From contig CAVURW010000057.1 of assembly GCA_963743595.1 (NCBI GenBank), positions 1-64,000 on the forward strand: 64,000 bases of DNA, in the 5' to 3' direction. Below, in pieces: positions 34,558 to 42,894 of this stretch. Source of the DNA: CAVURW01 sp963743595 (lineage in GTDB: Bacteria > Verrucomicrobiota > Verrucomicrobiia > Methylacidiphilales > UBA1321). A program made the position numbers and the translations under genes. The notes under the pieces were generated by a model that saw nothing but the letters and a program-made list of their open reading frames with translations, was not told where the DNA came from and did no database searches. Numbering within the stretch: the first letter of the stretch is position 1; each line of letters begins with the position of its first letter.

Positions 34558-35352
34558 TTACGAGGCGAGCGCTGCTTCAGGAGCCTTTGCCGCTTCCACT
34601 TCCCCTGCCTTGGCCTTCGGCTTCAGGCTCTTTCCGCGAAGCCGTAGAACTGCTTCGATCGGGCGCAGTTGTTTCAGCGCGTTGATTGTGGCGTTAACAA
34701 CGTTAGCGTGATTGCTGGATCCGAGCGATTTCGCCAAAATATCGCGAATACCGACCGCTTCAAGGACCGCGCGAACGCCGCCACCAGCGATCACTCCCGT
34801 ACCTGGAGAAGCTGGACGCAAGAACACACGACCGCCACCAGCTTGACCGAGAACTTCATGGGGAATGGTTGCATCCTTGACGCAAATCAATTCCAAGCGC
34901 TTGCGAGCCGACTCATTGGCTTTGCGAATCGCTTCGGTGACCTCGTTCGCTTTACCGAATCCGACGCCCACTTTGCCCTTGCGATCGCCGACGACGACGA
35001 GTGCACTGAAGCTGAAACGACGACCACCCTTAACGACTTTGGCGCATCGATTGATGAAGACCACCTTTTCGATCAAATCGCTCTTCGGCTCGTCATTACG
35101 GTTACCACGATTTCCGCGGTTTCCGCCTTGGCCACCAGGACCGCGTCCGCGTCCCTGACCGCCTTGACCACCCTGTCCGGGTCCACGACGTTGTCCGCCG
35201 CCTTGGCCGCCGTAAGGACGACGATCACCCGATCCGGGGCGATTGTGTCCGCCCGGTGCAGGAGTCGTCGTTGCTGGAGCAGCTGCCGGCGTGCTCACAG
35301 GAGCTGGAGCTGCGGTTACCGCTGTGGTTTCGTTTTCAGTCTTTGGAGGCAT
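34558..35352 (-). CDS. rpsE: 30S ribosomal protein S5 with Gly/Arg/Gln-rich N-terminal extension
   Basis: 264 residues against about 165 usual. The family core starts near residue 92 (DLIEKVVFINRCAKVVKGGRRF) and runs through VGFGKANEVTEAIRKA, TIPHEVLG, GTGVIAGGGVRAVLEA and DILAKSLGSSNHANVV. The first 90 residues are an Ala/Pro/Thr stretch followed by a GGQGG- and RGN-type repeat that looks like an RGG RNA-binding tail. Confidence 0.97.
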   Translation of the reverse strand: MPPKTENETTAVTAAPAPVSTPAAAPATTTPAPGGHNRPGSGDRRPYGGQGGGQRRGPGQGGQGGQGRGRGPGGQGGNRGNRGNRNDEPKSDLIEKVVFINRCAKVVKGGRRFSFSALVVVGDRKGKVGVGFGKANEVTEAIRKANESARKRLELICVKDATIPHEVLGQAGGGRVFLRPASPGTGVIAGGGVRAVLEAVGIRDILAKSLGSSNHANVVNATINALKQLRPIEAVLRLRGKSLKPKAKAGEVEAAKAPEAALAS

Positions 35353-35373
35353 AATGTAACAGTTCCGATTTAA

Positions 35374-35736
35374 TTAAAATTCTAATCCGCCTTGGCGAGC
35401 TGCATCGGCCAAAGCCTTGACCTTGCCGTGATATAAAAATCCACCGCGATCAAACACGACCTTTTGCACGTTCTTAGCCTTAGCGCGTTCGGCCAAAACC
35501 CGACCGATTTCTTCAGCACCCTTCACGTTCGGCTTCAACGAAGAATCGGCCAATGCCTTTTCCATCGTGGTCGCACTCGCGATAGTGATTCCGGTCAGGT
35601 CATTGATCACCTGCGCACGAATGTGCTGGCCGGAGAAATTCACCGTCAACCGGGGACGCTCTGCGGTCCCTTTTACCTTTTGGCGAATCCGAACGTGAGT
35701 CCGAATGCGCATCGCTTTTTTAGTCAATCTCGCCAT
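35374..35736 (-). CDS. rplR: 50S ribosomal protein L18
   Basis: 120 residues. RLTVNFSGQHIRAQVINDLTG and VFDRGGFLYHGKVKALADAARQGGLEF match L18, which binds 5S rRNA. Normal length. Confidence 0.98.
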   Translation of the reverse strand: MARLTKKAMRIRTHVRIRQKVKGTAERPRLTVNFSGQHIRAQVINDLTGITIASATTMEKALADSSLKPNVKGAEEIGRVLAERAKAKNVQKVVFDRGGFLYHGKVKALADAARQGGLEF

Positions 35737-35745
35737 AAAATTCGA

Positions 35746-36288
35746 TTATTTGCTCTGCGCAGTCTTGCCTTCCTTGCGCAAAATTTGCTCGCCGGAGTAC
35801 CGAACGCCTTTGCCCTTGTAAGGCTCAGGCGGGTAGTAACCGCGAATGTCAGCGGCTACAGCACCCACTTTTTGTTTATCAGGACCTTCAACCATCACAT
35901 TGACGTTGTCGGTTACTGTAATTTTGATGTCATCGGGAATGTCGTATGCGACGGGATGCGAGAATCCCAAGCTGAGATTCAACACCTTGCCTGCCACGTT
36001 CGCTTTGAAACCGACGCCCTGAATCTCCAGCTTCTTCATGAAGCCTTCATGCGCACCTTGGACAAAGTTTGCCAGGAGCGAGCGGGATAAACCGTGAAGC
36101 GCGCGGTGCTGCCGTGTTGCGCCCTTATTCTCTACAAGGAGTTCTTTGCCCTGTAGCTTTGCGACAATGTCGGAGGGCAGCGTGTGCTGCAGTTTGCCCT
36201 TAGGTCCTTCGATCTTCACCAGGGGACCCTGGATGTTGATCTTCACTTTATCGGGTACCGGTATCGGTTTGATTCCAATTCGAGACAT
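35746..36288 (-). CDS. rplF: 50S ribosomal protein L6
   Basis: 180 residues, two repeated L6 domains. MSRIGIKPIPVPDKVKINI at the start and PEPYKGKGVRYSGEQILRKEGK at the end are diagnostic. Confidence 0.98.
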   Translation of the reverse strand: MSRIGIKPIPVPDKVKINIQGPLVKIEGPKGKLQHTLPSDIVAKLQGKELLVENKGATRQHRALHGLSRSLLANFVQGAHEGFMKKLEIQGVGFKANVAGKVLNLSLGFSHPVAYDIPDDIKITVTDNVNVMVEGPDKQKVGAVAADIRGYYPPEPYKGKGVRYSGEQILRKEGKTAQSK

Positions 36289-36307
36289 ACGTTTTCGTCA
36301 GTTAAAT

Positions 36308-36709
36308 TTAGTACACTGTGAGCAGCAGTTCGCCGCCCAAGTTCTGTTTGCGGGCTTGGTGTCCAACCATCACGCCACGCGGAGTGGAGACCACCGAGAT
36401 TCCCATGCCACCCAAGACGCGCGGAATTTCTGTTGCGCCGACATATTGCCGACGACCGGGCTTGCTGACGCGAGTAATCTGCGTGATCGAACGGGATTTG
36501 CCCGTGCCGCGCAGCTTCATCCGAAGCTTCGGAATGTTCGGGTTTTCTTTGTCCGAGACCTTTTCCACTTCTGTCAAATAGCCTTCGTTCTTCAGGATAT
36601 GCGCCACATCGCTCCGAATCCGGGACCACGTTACCGTTACATCCGAGATCGAAGAACGCGATGCGTTCCGAAGAATCGTTAAAAAATCACCAAGAGGATC
36701 TGTTTGCAT
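36308..36709 (-). CDS. rpsH: 30S ribosomal protein S8
   Basis: 133 residues. DPLGDFLTILRNASRS at the N-terminus, and ISVVSTPRGVMVGHQARKQNLGGELLLTVY at the end (shown in part: STPRGVM and GGELL), match S8, a primary 16S rRNA binder and the translational repressor of spc operons in E. coli. Confidence 0.97.
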   Translation of the reverse strand: MQTDPLGDFLTILRNASRSSISDVTVTWSRIRSDVAHILKNEGYLTEVEKVSDKENPNIPKLRMKLRGTGKSRSITQITRVSKPGRRQYVGATEIPRVLGGMGISVVSTPRGVMVGHQARKQNLGGELLLTVY

Positions 36710-36714
36710 TATCG

Positions 36715-36900
36715 TTACCAGCTCGCCTTCGTCACGCCAGGAATTTCCCCACGCAATGCCAGCTCGCGAAACGCAATACGGCTGAGGCCGAATTTGCGCA
36801 TGTAGGCGCGCCGACGTCCGGACAACTTACACCGGTTGTACGCGCGGGTGGAAAACTTAGCGGGACGCTTTTGTTTTTGGATCCAGGTTTGCTTTGCCAT
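36715..36900 (-). CDS. rpsN: 30S ribosomal protein S14, short form without zinc ligands
   Basis: 61 residues, the length and C-terminus (FRELALRGEIPGVTKASW) of the zinc-type (short) S14. However, the two CxxC pairs have become CKLS and LSRIA, leaving one Cys. The fold must be kept without the metal. Position between rplE and rpsH is standard. Confidence 0.96.
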   Translation of the reverse strand: MAKQTWIQKQKRPAKFSTRAYNRCKLSGRRRAYMRKFGLSRIAFRELALRGEIPGVTKASW

Positions 36901-36937
36901 GGGGTTTCTTCGTTTAGAGGCTCTATGCTTTCGGGGG

Positions 36938-37522
36938 TTAAACGGCCGGGGTTAATTTCCGATCCGAGAAAGGCATACCGAAGAGCGAAAGCAGCTCCTT
37001 GGCATCCTCATTTTTCCGGGCTGACGTCACGATCGTGATGTCCATACCCAGGTTTCGTTTGATCTTGTCCAATTCCACTTCAGGGAAAATGGTCTGATCT
37101 TTCACGCCCAGCGTGTAGTTTCCACGGCCATCAAAGGCACGCGGGTTAACGCCACGAAAGTCACGAATACGGGGCAGTGCCGTGCGAATCAATCGTTCGA
37201 GAAATTCGTACATGATCCGACCGCGCAGGGTCACTTTCACGCCGATTTCCTGCCCCTCGCGCAACTTAAAGTTTGCGATGCTCTTGGTCGATTTCGTCTT
37301 GATCGGGCGTTGGCCCGTGATCATCTGAACTTCGTTAAACGCATCTTCCAATGCGACTTTCGTGTCCGTAACCGAACCGATACAGCAGTTCACGACGATC
37401 TTCTGGATCTTCGGCACTTCCATCACGTTCTTAAAACCACGTGCCTGGATCAGAGCCGGGATGATCCGTTCCTTGTACTCAATCGCCATCGTTGCTGGCG
37501 GTATCTGGGTAATCGTTGCCAT
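36938..37522 (-). CDS. rplE: 50S ribosomal protein L5
   Basis: 194 residues; binds 5S rRNA. VMEVPKIQKIVVNCCIGS, AITGQRP-type MITGQRPIKTKSTKSIANFKLR and DFRGVNPRAFDGRGNYTLGV are family motifs. A second ATG 11 codons downstream (37489) could be the true start because the family usually begins near KERI. Confidence 0.97.
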   Translation of the reverse strand: MATITQIPPATMAIEYKERIIPALIQARGFKNVMEVPKIQKIVVNCCIGSVTDTKVALEDAFNEVQMITGQRPIKTKSTKSIANFKLREGQEIGVKVTLRGRIMYEFLERLIRTALPRIRDFRGVNPRAFDGRGNYTLGVKDQTIFPEVELDKIKRNLGMDITIVTSARKNEDAKELLSLFGMPFSDRKLTPAV

Positions 37523-37524
37523 AA

Positions 37525-37824
37525 TTACTTCTTGGCCTTGTCGGCCCGTTTATCAAATTCCTCGGCCAACATCACATTCGAGATGTGCAGTGGACCCTCT
37601 TTTTCAATGATTCCGCCTTGGGGATTGCCGGGCGATTTCGGCACCGCTTTCTTGATCAGGTTCACTCCTTCGATCACGATGCGGCTGCGTTCGCGGAGAA
37701 TCTCCAACACGCGACCGCGACGGCCACGGTTCTTACCGCTGGTAACCACGACTTCATCGTTTTTCTTCACGTGAAATTTGGATTGCGGCGACTTCGATTT
37801 GTTAACTGGAAATAGGGATGCCAT
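37525..37824 (-). CDS. rplX: 50S ribosomal protein L24
   Basis: 99 residues. The KOW motif is clear (FHVKKNDEVVVTSGKNRGRR), followed by VNLIKKAVPKSPGNPQGGI. Assembly initiator of the 50S subunit. Confidence 0.97.
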   Translation of the reverse strand: MASLFPVNKSKSPQSKFHVKKNDEVVVTSGKNRGRRGRVLEILRERSRIVIEGVNLIKKAVPKSPGNPQGGIIEKEGPLHISNVMLAEEFDKRADKAKK

Positions 37825-37829
37825 GGTCG

Positions 37830-38195
37830 TTATACCACCTCCGGGGCGAGCGAGATGATTTTCATAAAATTCTTTTCGCGCAATTCACGAGCGACAGGTC
37901 CAAAGATGCGTGTACCACGAGGATTCAGATCCTTATCGATGATCACAACAGCGTTGTTATCGAAGCTCAGGTAGGAACCATCCGCTCGGCGAATCTTTTG
38001 CCGTGTGCGAACGACGACAGCACGCACCACGTCGCTCTTCTTCACCGTTCCATCGGGGGCGGCTTCCTTCACGTTCGCCGTTATGATGTCACCGATCTGC
38101 GCGTGCAGCGTCTTTTTGCCAATCACGCCGATCATCGTTGCACGGCGGGCACCCGTGTTGTCGGCCACATCTACCCAGGAGCGAATCTGAATCAT
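37830..38195 (-). CDS. rplN: 50S ribosomal protein L14
   Basis: 121 residues. MIQIRSWVDVADNTGARRAT, then VVRTRQKIRRADGSYLSFDN and GTRIFGPVARELREKNFMKI are diagnostic. First gene of the spc block. Confidence 0.98.
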   Translation of the reverse strand: MIQIRSWVDVADNTGARRATMIGVIGKKTLHAQIGDIITANVKEAAPDGTVKKSDVVRAVVVRTRQKIRRADGSYLSFDNNAVVIIDKDLNPRGTRIFGPVARELREKNFMKIISLAPEVV

Positions 38196-38207
38196 AGTCG
38201 TTAGTCC

Positions 38208-38486
38208 TTAGTCCTTGAGTACAGTTACGAGTTCCCAGCGTTTGAGCTTGCTCATCGGGCGAGTCTCCCGAATGACCACACGGTCCCCGACCTTCGCGGT
38301 GTTCGTCTCATCATGCACATAAAAGCGCTTGTGAATTCGAACGATCTTCTTGAAATCGGGGTGAGGCACGCGACGTTCCACGCGAACAACGATAGTCTTT
38401 TGCATTTTGGCAGAGACGACCTCGCCAGTCCGCTCTTTACGGACCGGGGCCTGCTCCACCACGGTTGTTGTCAATACTTGTGTCAT
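38208..38486 (-). CDS. rpsQ: 30S ribosomal protein S17
   Basis: 92 residues. RTGEVVSAKMQKTIVVRVER, VHDETNTAKVGDRVVIRETRPMSK match S17. An N-terminal extension of about 17 residues precedes the core. Confidence 0.97.
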   Translation of the reverse strand: MTQVLTTTVVEQAPVRKERTGEVVSAKMQKTIVVRVERRVPHPDFKKIVRIHKRFYVHDETNTAKVGDRVVIRETRPMSKLKRWELVTVLKD

Positions 38487-38499
38487 GTCAGTTACTCAA

Positions 38500-38715
38500 T
38501 TAGGCTGCTTTTTTCTGGATCTTCAGATTCAAGCGGCGCTCGCTCAGAACTGTTTCAATTTTCGCTACAACTTTACGCAACTCATTCAAGCGGCTGGGCT
38601 TCTCCAGTGCGCCCGTGCTTTGTTGCAAGCGGAGGTTGAAGTACTCCTTGCGGGCTTCATCCTTTCTTATTACCAATTCCGAGTCGGTCAGATTACGAAC
38701 TTCATCAATTTTCAT
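38500..38715 (-). CDS. rpmC: 50S ribosomal protein L29
   Basis: 71 residues. MKIDEVRNLTDSELVIRKDE, then FNLRLQQSTGALEKPSRLNELRKVVAKIET (in part: GALEKPSRL) gives the helical hairpin of L29 at the exit tunnel. Confidence 0.96.
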   Translation of the reverse strand: MKIDEVRNLTDSELVIRKDEARKEYFNLRLQQSTGALEKPSRLNELRKVVAKIETVLSERRLNLKIQKKAA

Positions 38716-38727
38716 AAAGCAAAATAA

Positions 38728-39147
38728 TTAAAATCTTCCTACCCGTGTGATGAACCGTGTCCGAATCGGAAGCTTGGTAGCTGCCAACCGCAAGGACTCA
38801 CGAGCTACCGATTCCGGCAGACCGTCCAGTTCAAACAAAATATTGCCCGGCTTAACGACAGATACCCAATATTCCGGCGCGCCTTTACCTTTACCCATTC
38901 GGGTTTCCGGCGGACGAGCAGTAACCGATTTGTCCGGGAAAATCCGGATCCAAACCTTGCCCTTACGTTTCATGTTACGTGTGAGCGTCACACGAGCGGC
39001 TTCAATCTGAACATTCGTGATCCACGCGCGATCGAGCGCCTGCAAGGCAAATGACCCGAAATCGATCGAGATATTGCGCGTAGCAAAGCCTTTTCGGCTG
39101 CCCCGCTGCGATTTACGGTACTTAACCCGTTTTGGTAATAGTGGCAT
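38728..39147 (-). CDS. rplP: 50S ribosomal protein L16
   Basis: 139 residues. MPLLPKRVKYRKSQRG, FGSFALQALDRAWITNVQIE and RMGKGKGAPEYWVSVVKPG identify L16, which positions A-site tRNA. Confidence 0.98.
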   Translation of the reverse strand: MPLLPKRVKYRKSQRGSRKGFATRNISIDFGSFALQALDRAWITNVQIEAARVTLTRNMKRKGKVWIRIFPDKSVTARPPETRMGKGKGAPEYWVSVVKPGNILFELDGLPESVARESLRLAATKLPIRTRFITRVGRF

Positions 39148-39162
39148 ATTTCAGTCCTTATC

Positions 39163-39813
39163 TTAGTTGGTGGCTGGAGCAACAACCTCTTCTTTGCGAC
39201 AGATCCAGCACTTGATGCCGATCTTGCCCGCAACCGTCATTGCTTCGGCAAAGCCGTAATCGATGTTTGCACGCAACGTCTGCAACGGTGCTTTGCCTTC
39301 ACGGTATTGTTCCACACGTGCAATTTCAGCACCGCCCAAGCGGCCCGAAGCACGTACGCGAATTCCTTCTGCGCCCTGCATATCCATGGTCGATTGAATC
39401 GCTTTTTTGATGGCGCGACGTGCTGTCACGCGACGTTCAATCTGAAGCGCGATATTCTCGGCAACCAACTGCGCATCCAGCTCAGGGTTCTTGATTTCCT
39501 TCACGTCCACCAACACATCTTGTTTGCGGTTGATGAGTGCTTTGATTTCGTCCTTGAGCTTGTCCAGTTCAGTCGCTTTGCGTCCGATCACAACGCCAGG
39601 GCGCGCGGTGTGGATGTTCACACGGATCCGGTCTGCCCGTTCAATCGTGATCTTGGAAATGCTCGCGCCTTCCAGGCGTCTCTTTAAAAATTGGCGGATC
39701 CGGTAATCTTCTTCCAGGAACGTCGCGAAATCGCGCTTGTTCGCATACCACATCGAGCGCCAGTCGCGCCGGACACCTACTCGAAAACCGATTGGATTAA
39801 CTTTTTGTCCCAT
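39163..39813 (-). CDS. rpsC: 30S ribosomal protein S3
   Basis: 216 residues with KH domain. MGQKVNPIGFRVGVRRDWRS, IERADRIRVNIHTARPGVVIG and QGAEGIRVRASGRLGGAEIAR are family signatures. Part of the mRNA entry channel. Confidence 0.98.
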   Translation of the reverse strand: MGQKVNPIGFRVGVRRDWRSMWYANKRDFATFLEEDYRIRQFLKRRLEGASISKITIERADRIRVNIHTARPGVVIGRKATELDKLKDEIKALINRKQDVLVDVKEIKNPELDAQLVAENIALQIERRVTARRAIKKAIQSTMDMQGAEGIRVRASGRLGGAEIARVEQYREGKAPLQTLRANIDYGFAEAMTVAGKIGIKCWICRKEEVVAPATN

Positions 39814-39826
39814 ATTCTTGTATCGT

Positions 39827-40348
39827 TTACTTCTCGCTCGTTTCGCTGGTCGTTTCCGGTGCCGCGGCTGTCGGCTCTTCCTTCACAGGGACAGACTCAA
39901 CCTTGGCAGTTACTTCTTTAGAAGTCGTGACTTCCTGCGTCTTGGACTTCGGGCGATTCTCGGAATGTCTCGGTTGCTTGCCCTTGCCTTTAACCGTCTT
40001 CTCTTCCTGGACCGGCGCGACGTCTGTTAAAATGATTTGGATGTGAGCCGTACGCTTGCGAACCATCGACCCACTACCGCGTGCGCGTGCATGCATCCGT
40101 TTGAAGGTGGGGCCTTCGCCAGCGATCGCCCGGTGCACCGTCAAATTCGCGGCGCGCAGGTCGTTGTTGTTCTCAGCATTCGCGATTGCGGAGGCGAGTG
40201 TCTTCCCGACAAGCTTCGCAGCCTTCTTCGGAATGAGTCGGACCACGTTCAGCGCGTGAATCGCGGGCATTCCTTGAATTTCACGCGCAACCTCCCGCAC
40301 CTTGAAGGCGGATATCCTGGCGTACTTTGTTTCGGCTCTTACTTCCAT
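39827..40348 (-). CDS. rplV: 50S ribosomal protein L22 with charged C-terminal extension
   Basis: 173 residues against about 110. The core (RISAFKVREVAREIQGM, and MHARARGSGSMVRKRTAHIQIIL) ends near residue 110. The remaining 60 or so residues are Lys/Glu/Thr/Pro-rich and probably disordered. It follows the inserted coiled-coil protein gene. Confidence 0.97.
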   Translation of the reverse strand: MEVRAETKYARISAFKVREVAREIQGMPAIHALNVVRLIPKKAAKLVGKTLASAIANAENNNDLRAANLTVHRAIAGEGPTFKRMHARARGSGSMVRKRTAHIQIILTDVAPVQEEKTVKGKGKQPRHSENRPKSKTQEVTTSKEVTAKVESVPVKEEPTAAAPETTSETSEK

Positions 40349-40416
40349 AATGTTATTTCTCTAATTACCTGCAATTTTCCCAAAATCTGTTCTGACTTAC
40401 TTTTCTTATTGAATGC

Positions 40417-41349
40417 TTATCGTGCGTCCACTGCCACTCGGTCGCCTGCCTGCAAAACCGTGTTTTTCTGAAGGTTTTGCACCAACGCCTCACAAACGAG
40501 TGACCGTACCATGATGACCTTGACCACACCCACCGGCACATCGTGTTGCGACACAATGAACGGCATCCCTTCCACCACTCCCTGCGCTTTTCCCACGTTG
40601 AGAATCACAGCTCGGAGTTCCGGTTTCACATCGACGATCTGCGCTTGATCGAGCGAGGCGGCGATTGGCACCGCCGAAATCACCTTGCCCGCTAACACTT
40701 CGTCGGCCGCCCGGCAGCTCGCTTCATATTCTCCGCGTAATGCCGGATCGAAATGAGGCGCTGTCGCGATCAACTCTTTTGAGTAGCTTTTTATGCGATC
40801 CAAGAGTTTCAAGCATTGCCGTCTTTGCATCTCGCTTTGGTAATCTTCCTTCACCGCTTGAACGAGTCGATCTTCGAGATCTTGCAGGTCGCCTGTTAAC
40901 GCGTCTTGCCCGAGCGCTTCGTTGCTCAAGTGAAGGTCTTCCCAACGTTGATGAAAGAACTGCGATTCCGTATTGGCTATCGCGATTTGGCCGGTCTGTT
41001 CCTGAATCCGCGCTTGCTGGTCGTGGATCTTTTGGATCAATTGCTCACGAGTCGCCGTTTCGTAATTGAACGTATCGGGACCCAGTAGCGGATCGCTGCT
41101 GGGCTCTTCAGGGACCTGAGTTGGACTGACGAGTGCTGGTTTTTTCGTATCGATCCCTGGAAACGGAACCAACTGCATCGTTTCTCCAGGGAGGTGGTGA
41201 TTGATCGGGACGATGTCCTCGCCTGTCGGTTCATTCCAATGGTTGGTTAACAACACAGTAGCATGAGAGCCCGGAGTCAAGGGGTCTGTCTGATCAGCAT
41301 TCAAAGAGCGACCCGGAATCGTCGATGCAATTCCGGTGGTCTGACCCAT
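40417..41349 (-). CDS. Coiled-coil membrane-associated protein inserted in the S10 operon
   Basis: A 310-residue protein from the first canonical ATG; not a ribosomal protein and no family recognised. It has a disordered Pro/Thr-rich region (to about residue 95), a coiled coil (about 100-210, LIQKIHDQQARIQEQTGQIA), and a C-terminal beta-rich domain (about 235-310: LNVGKAQGVVEGMPFIVSQH, QAGDRVAVDAR). That domain resembles the barrel-like C-terminal domain of MreC-type proteins in style only. The same frame is open for 30 more codons upstream and encodes a hydrophobic helix (YILLFLIFGWFAF), but without an ATG, GTG or TTG; an ATA at 41437-41439 overlaps the rpsS stop. With that start it would be a 340-residue single-pass envelope protein. 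Confidence 0.75.
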   Translation of the reverse strand: MGQTTGIASTIPGRSLNADQTDPLTPGSHATVLLTNHWNEPTGEDIVPINHHLPGETMQLVPFPGIDTKKPALVSPTQVPEEPSSDPLLGPDTFNYETATREQLIQKIHDQQARIQEQTGQIAIANTESQFFHQRWEDLHLSNEALGQDALTGDLQDLEDRLVQAVKEDYQSEMQRRQCLKLLDRIKSYSKELIATAPHFDPALRGEYEASCRAADEVLAGKVISAVPIAASLDQAQIVDVKPELRAVILNVGKAQGVVEGMPFIVSQHDVPVGVVKVIMVRSLVCEALVQNLQKNTVLQAGDRVAVDAR

Positions 41350-41435
41350 AAGGTCAAGACCGTCTATTCGGAAGGCGAACCATCCGAATATAAGAAAAAG
41401 TAAGATGTATTGTTGCTTGGTCGTCGTTAGCTCCG

Positions 41436-41714
41436 TTATTTGGTGACCTTTTCCGTATGCGCACCATGTTTCTTGAAGATGCGTGTGGGAGAAAATTCAC
41501 CAAGCTTGTGGCCTACCATGTTTTCCGTCACAAAAACGGAGTTGAAAATCTTGCCGTTGTGGACCAGGAACGTGTGCCCCACAAAATCGGGTGTGATCAG
41601 CGAGCGGCGCGACCAAGTCTTGATCGGCTTTTTCGTGTTGGCGTTGCGCATCCGGTCGATTTTCACCATGAGGTGATCATCTACAAACGGACCTTTCTTT
41701 AAACTACGTGCCAT
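41436..41714 (-). CDS. rpsS: 30S ribosomal protein S19
   Basis: 92 residues. MARSLKKGPFVDDHLMVKI and VGHKLGEFSPTRIFKKHGAH are diagnostic. Part of the 30S head. Its stop codon overlaps the open upstream extension of the inserted protein. Confidence 0.98.
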   Translation of the reverse strand: MARSLKKGPFVDDHLMVKIDRMRNANTKKPIKTWSRRSLITPDFVGHTFLVHNGKIFNSVFVTENMVGHKLGEFSPTRIFKKHGAHTEKVTK

Positions 41715-41732
41715 AGATTTTGATTCTGTTCT

Positions 41733-42569
41733 TTATTTCTTGCGTCGTTCCACAATGAACTTGTTTGAAGGCTTGTACTTCGGACGAGTCTTGAGACCCT
41801 TCGCAGGTTGACCCCAAGGCGAGACCGGATGTTGACGTCCGCCGCCACCCTTACTCTTACCTTGACCGCCACCCATCGGGTGATCGACTGGGTTCATCAC
41901 CATACCGCGAACGTGCGGTCGGCGACCGAGCCAGCGTGAACGACCCGCTTTACCGAGCGACATGTTTTCATGTTCCGTATTGCCGACCTGGCCGATTGTG
42001 GCGTAGCACTTGGCGAAAATCTTCCGAATTTCACCCGAGGGCAACCGCACTTGAGCATAACCCTCGTCCACCGACATGATTGTCGCACTTGAACCGGCTG
42101 TACGACCGATCTGCGCTCCGCGACCGGGCATCATTTCGATGTTATGAATCGCCACACCCAATGGGATGCGATCCATCGGTAGCGCGTTGCCGATCTTCGG
42201 TTCCGCTTCCGGACCGCTGGAGACTTTATCGCCGACCTTCAGACCGACCGGCGCGATGATGTACCGGAGTTCTTTGTCCGAGTACTTGATCAATGCCAAA
42301 CGGGCCGTGCGCATCGGATCGTATTCCACCGATTCGACTGTTCCGACGATGCCAATCTTGTTCCGTTTAAAATCGACGAAACGGTAGCGTTGCTTGTGAC
42401 CGCCACCGATGTGACGCGAGGTCACCCGACCGTTATTATTACGGCCACCCGATTTCTTAGCGTGTTCTGTCAGCCCTTTAGCGGGCGTGCTCCGCGTGAG
42501 TTCTTCGAATCCGTTCAGTTCCGTGAACCGAAGCGAAGGCGTCAATGGGCGAAAAGTTTTTAGTGCCAT
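41733..42569 (-). CDS. rplB: 50S ribosomal protein L2
   Basis: 278 residues; needed for peptidyl transferase centre formation. GRVTSRHIGGGHKQRYRFVDF, NIEMMPGRGAQIGRTAGSSA and the His-bearing loop VRGMVMNPVDHPMGGGQGKS are intact. Confidence 0.98.
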   Translation of the reverse strand: MALKTFRPLTPSLRFTELNGFEELTRSTPAKGLTEHAKKSGGRNNNGRVTSRHIGGGHKQRYRFVDFKRNKIGIVGTVESVEYDPMRTARLALIKYSDKELRYIIAPVGLKVGDKVSSGPEAEPKIGNALPMDRIPLGVAIHNIEMMPGRGAQIGRTAGSSATIMSVDEGYAQVRLPSGEIRKIFAKCYATIGQVGNTEHENMSLGKAGRSRWLGRRPHVRGMVMNPVDHPMGGGQGKSKGGGGRQHPVSPWGQPAKGLKTRPKYKPSNKFIVERRKK

Positions 42570-42594
42570 ACTCGTATCTCAAGAATCGTTAGCG

Positions 42595-42882
42595 TTATGC
42601 CAACTCGATTTTCTCTCCCTCTTTCAATGTCACAATGGCCTTCTTCCAATCTGGCCGTTGTCCCATGTCACGACCGCCAAAACGGCGCTTCGTGCGTCCG
42701 GCCACTTGCATCGTATTGACGCGAACCGCTGTCTTTTGGAACAGGGTCTTCACCGCGTACTTAATCTCTTGCTTGGTGGCGCTCGGAATTACCTTCAAAA
42801 CGTATTGATTGTTCTTCTCAGCTAAGGCTGAGCCCTTTTCAGTGACTCGCACCGATTTGATAATTAGAAGTGGATCGCGCAT
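42595..42882 (-). CDS. rplW: 50S ribosomal protein L23
   Basis: 95 residues. VTEKGSALAEKNNQYVLKVI, ATKQEIKYAVKTLFQ and VNTMQVAGRTKRRFGGRDMG match L23, the exit-tunnel docking site for trigger factor and SRP. Confidence 0.97.
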   Translation of the reverse strand: MRDPLLIIKSVRVTEKGSALAEKNNQYVLKVIPSATKQEIKYAVKTLFQKTAVRVNTMQVAGRTKRRFGGRDMGQRPDWKKAIVTLKEGEKIELA

Positions 42883-42894
42883 GTTCGTTTCTCG

